Source: Methanolacinia paynteri (GTDB taxonomy: Archaea; Halobacteriota; Methanomicrobia; Methanomicrobiales; Methanomicrobiaceae). Taken from it: a stretch of 41,073 bases of DNA. The DNA is taken from NCBI RefSeq assembly GCF_000784355.1, contig NZ_AXDV01000012.1, positions 1 to 41,073 of the forward strand, written 5' to 3'. The notes below the pieces were generated by a model, which worked only from the letters and a program-made list of their open reading frames with translations, was not told where the DNA came from and searched no databases. Below, in pieces: positions 39,763 to 41,073 of this stretch. The position numbers were made by a program, and so were the translations under genes. The first letter of the stretch is position 1; each line of letters opens with the position of its first letter.

Positions 39763-40266
39763 ATGACAGCGGACGATGAGAGGGGGCTTTCCTCCTGGGT
39801 AGATAATTGCGATATTCCGGCACCGATGATCTCGTTCCTGTACCGCACGATCCAGATTCGGTTTTCACAGGAACTTGTTCCTTTCAATATCGGGTGGGGC
39901 CATTTTACGATCCTGAAATCGCTGTATTACAGGGAGGGACGCAGCCAGGACGAACTGGCCCGTTCACATGGTTTCGACAAGACTATGATCTCGAAATCCA
40001 TCGTCAGGCTCGAAAGAGAGGGTCTCGTCTACCGCGTGGTCGATCCCGCCGACAAACGGGTGAAGCGCCTGTACCTGACGCAAAAAGGCAGGGGGATCGA
40101 ACCTGACCTGGTGCGAATCGGCAATGAGGTGAATGCAATGCTCGTGGATGGATTGTCCGGGGGGGACCGGGAGGAGTTGATTGGTATGCTCAGGAAAGTT
40201 TCTTCGAATGCAGCGGGTACTTTTGGGGCGAATTCCGTGAAAGAGATGTCTGATAATTTAAAATAA
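39763..40266 (+). CDS. MarR-family transcriptional regulator
   Basis: A 167-residue winged-helix regulator of the MarR family, usually a dimeric repressor released by a ligand or oxidation. RFSQELVPFNIGWGHFTILKSL begins the dimer and DNA-binding region; the helix-turn-helix is SQDELARSHGFDKTMISKSIVRLEREGLVYR (about 61-91), and the wing is VDPADKRVKRLYLTQKG with the family D-x-R. There is a single Cys (Cys16), so oxidation sensing by a disulfide would need an intersubunit bond. Two palindromes in the divergent gap suggest it represses itself and the Isf-DUF169 operon. Confidence 0.93.
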   Translation: MTADDERGLSSWVDNCDIPAPMISFLYRTIQIRFSQELVPFNIGWGHFTILKSLYYREGRSQDELARSHGFDKTMISKSIVRLEREGLVYRVVDPADKRVKRLYLTQKGRGIEPDLVRIGNEVNAMLVDGLSGGDREELIGMLRKVSSNAAGTFGANSVKEMSDNLK

Positions 40267-40383
40267 GTTGTTAGAAGTCATTCGTGATGCACGCCCCCTT
40301 TAGATCACCCATCACCCCGGCATCCTTCAGAAAAATTATCATTCTATTAGCCGGATAATCTGATAACACGCTTGCGGAGAATA

Positions 40384-41073
40384 ATGAAAAATATGCCGGA
40401 GAAAAACCTGAGGGAAAAAGTGGCCGAAGCCGCGGAAGAAGCGATAAGGGGGGCGGAGATCAGGCTGCCGCCCGACTTTCTGCGTGCATTCGAAAAGACA
40501 ATCGCCCGTGAAACGCGGGAGGTCGCGAAGTCCGAGTACGAAAATATCATGGAGAACATCAGGCAGGCGGAGACGCTCGGCCTGCCCCTCTGCCAGGATA
40601 CCGGGCTCCACATATTCTATGTCACGATCCCCCCTGACGTTCCTTTTACAGACGATATATATCTCGGAATCCGTGACGGGGTAGAAAGAGCGACGAAAAG
40701 CGTTCCGTTAAGACCCAACGCCGTCGATCCCCTTACACGCCACAACACCGGCAACAATCTCGGGGACGAAACCCCCGCCATCCATGTCCGCCCCGGCGAC
40801 AAGTTCACCATCACCGCGATGCCGAAAGGCGGAGGGAGCGAGAACATGTCGCGGATGGCCATGCTCCTTCCCTCCGAGACCGCGAAGGTGAAGGAGTTCG
40901 TCGCAGAGACCATGCTCATCGCAGGAGGGAGGCCCTGCCCGCCGGTCGTCCTCGGCGTCGGCATCGGCGGAACCTTCGACAGCGTAACCGCTCTTGCGAA
41001 GGAGGCCCTTCTCCAGCCCGTCGACGAGATGACCGACTTCGAGCAGGAGATTTGCGACGCCGTAAACGCCCTC
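40384..41073 (+). CDS. Class I fumarate hydratase, alpha subunit (N-terminal part; runs off window)
   Basis: The first 230 residues of a two-subunit-type class I fumarate hydratase alpha chain; the gene continues past the window end. It converts fumarate and malate by an oxygen-sensitive [4Fe-4S] cluster. The first cluster Cys is Cys70 in LPLCQDTG. The segments DPLTRHNTGNN, MPKGGGSENMS and GGRPCPPVVLGVGIGGTFD are conserved in the family, the last one with a second likely ligand. The start ATG has GGAG five bases upstream; an ATG three codons later is the alternative. In hydrogenotrophic methanogens this enzyme serves the incomplete reductive citric acid pathway. Confidence 0.93.
   Translation, partial: MKNMPEKNLREKVAEAAEEAIRGAEIRLPPDFLRAFEKTIARETREVAKSEYENIMENIRQAETLGLPLCQDTGLHIFYVTIPPDVPFTDDIYLGIRDGVERATKSVPLRPNAVDPLTRHNTGNNLGDETPAIHVRPGDKFTITAMPKGGGSENMSRMAMLLPSETAKVKEFVAETMLIAGGRPCPPVVLGVGIGGTFDSVTALAKEALLQPVDEMTDFEQEICDAVNAL

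Noticed and set aside
1-41073. CRISPR array, insertion sequence or transposase
   Set aside because: No regularly spaced repeats and no transposase, integrase or reverse transcriptase motif were seen on either strand.

Overview
This window comes from a methanogenic archaeon, most likely of the order Methanomicrobiales. The evidence is a complete Mmp10-type radical SAM gene (methanogenesis marker 10), a FilR1-type regulator, archaeal GatDE, ribosomal protein L10e, archaeal 5S rRNA, archaeal tRNAs without an encoded CCA, and AT-rich TATA-like boxes about 25 bases before start codons. The order-level assignment is an inference from gene content and protein style; no database was searched.

Layout. 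(1) 1-4440: the 3' end of a 23S rRNA gene, a 5S gene, an AT-rich accessory block (GNAT acetyltransferase, small unknown protein, 14-helix MFS exporter, CARF-winged-helix regulator), then tRNA-Cys and a second 5S gene. The second 5S has the same 3' flank as the first, so the accessory block lies between two direct repeats. (2) 4663-6218: a DUF432 protein overlapping an MscS channel. (3) 6339-9529: a tight six-gene cluster (DUF5320, two NifX-like proteins, two MinD-type ATPases with inserted 2[4Fe-4S] ferredoxin domains, DUF134), which looks like an uncharacterised iron-sulfur or metallocluster assembly module. (4) 9568-15745: a MazG-like pyrophosphohydrolase, a multi-PAS histidine kinase with a receiver-like domain lacking its Asp, and a UvrD-like helicase fused to an Fe-S PD-(D/E)XK nuclease. 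(5) 15899-19710: a class I glutamine amidotransferase and two APC-superfamily amino acid transporters. (6) 19711-20988: an AT-rich orphan gene beside tRNA-Thr. (7) 21132-26797: mmp10, glutamate dehydrogenase, a corrinoid adenosyltransferase, an M24 peptidase and a radical SAM/SPASM enzyme. (8) 27130-28955: a UbiA prenyltransferase downstream of a FilR1-type regulator, with a perfect inverted repeat between them. (9) 29083-33624: the argH-gatD-gatE operon. (10) 33625-34142: a gene-free, GC-rich region that can fold into a closed multi-hairpin RNA of about 281 nt. (11) 34143-37432: a small unknown gene and an SsuABC/TauABC-type ABC importer with an operator-like promoter. (12) 37511-41073: ribosomal protein L10e, a MarR regulator divergent from an Isf-like flavoprotein plus DUF169 operon, and the start of a class I fumarate hydratase alpha subunit.

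The best candidates for undescribed biology are the closed structured RNA upstream of argH, the NifX/MinD-ferredoxin/DUF134 cluster, the accessory block between duplicated 5S genes, and the orphan CARF regulator beside an exporter. No CRISPR array, insertion sequence, transposase or integrase was seen.
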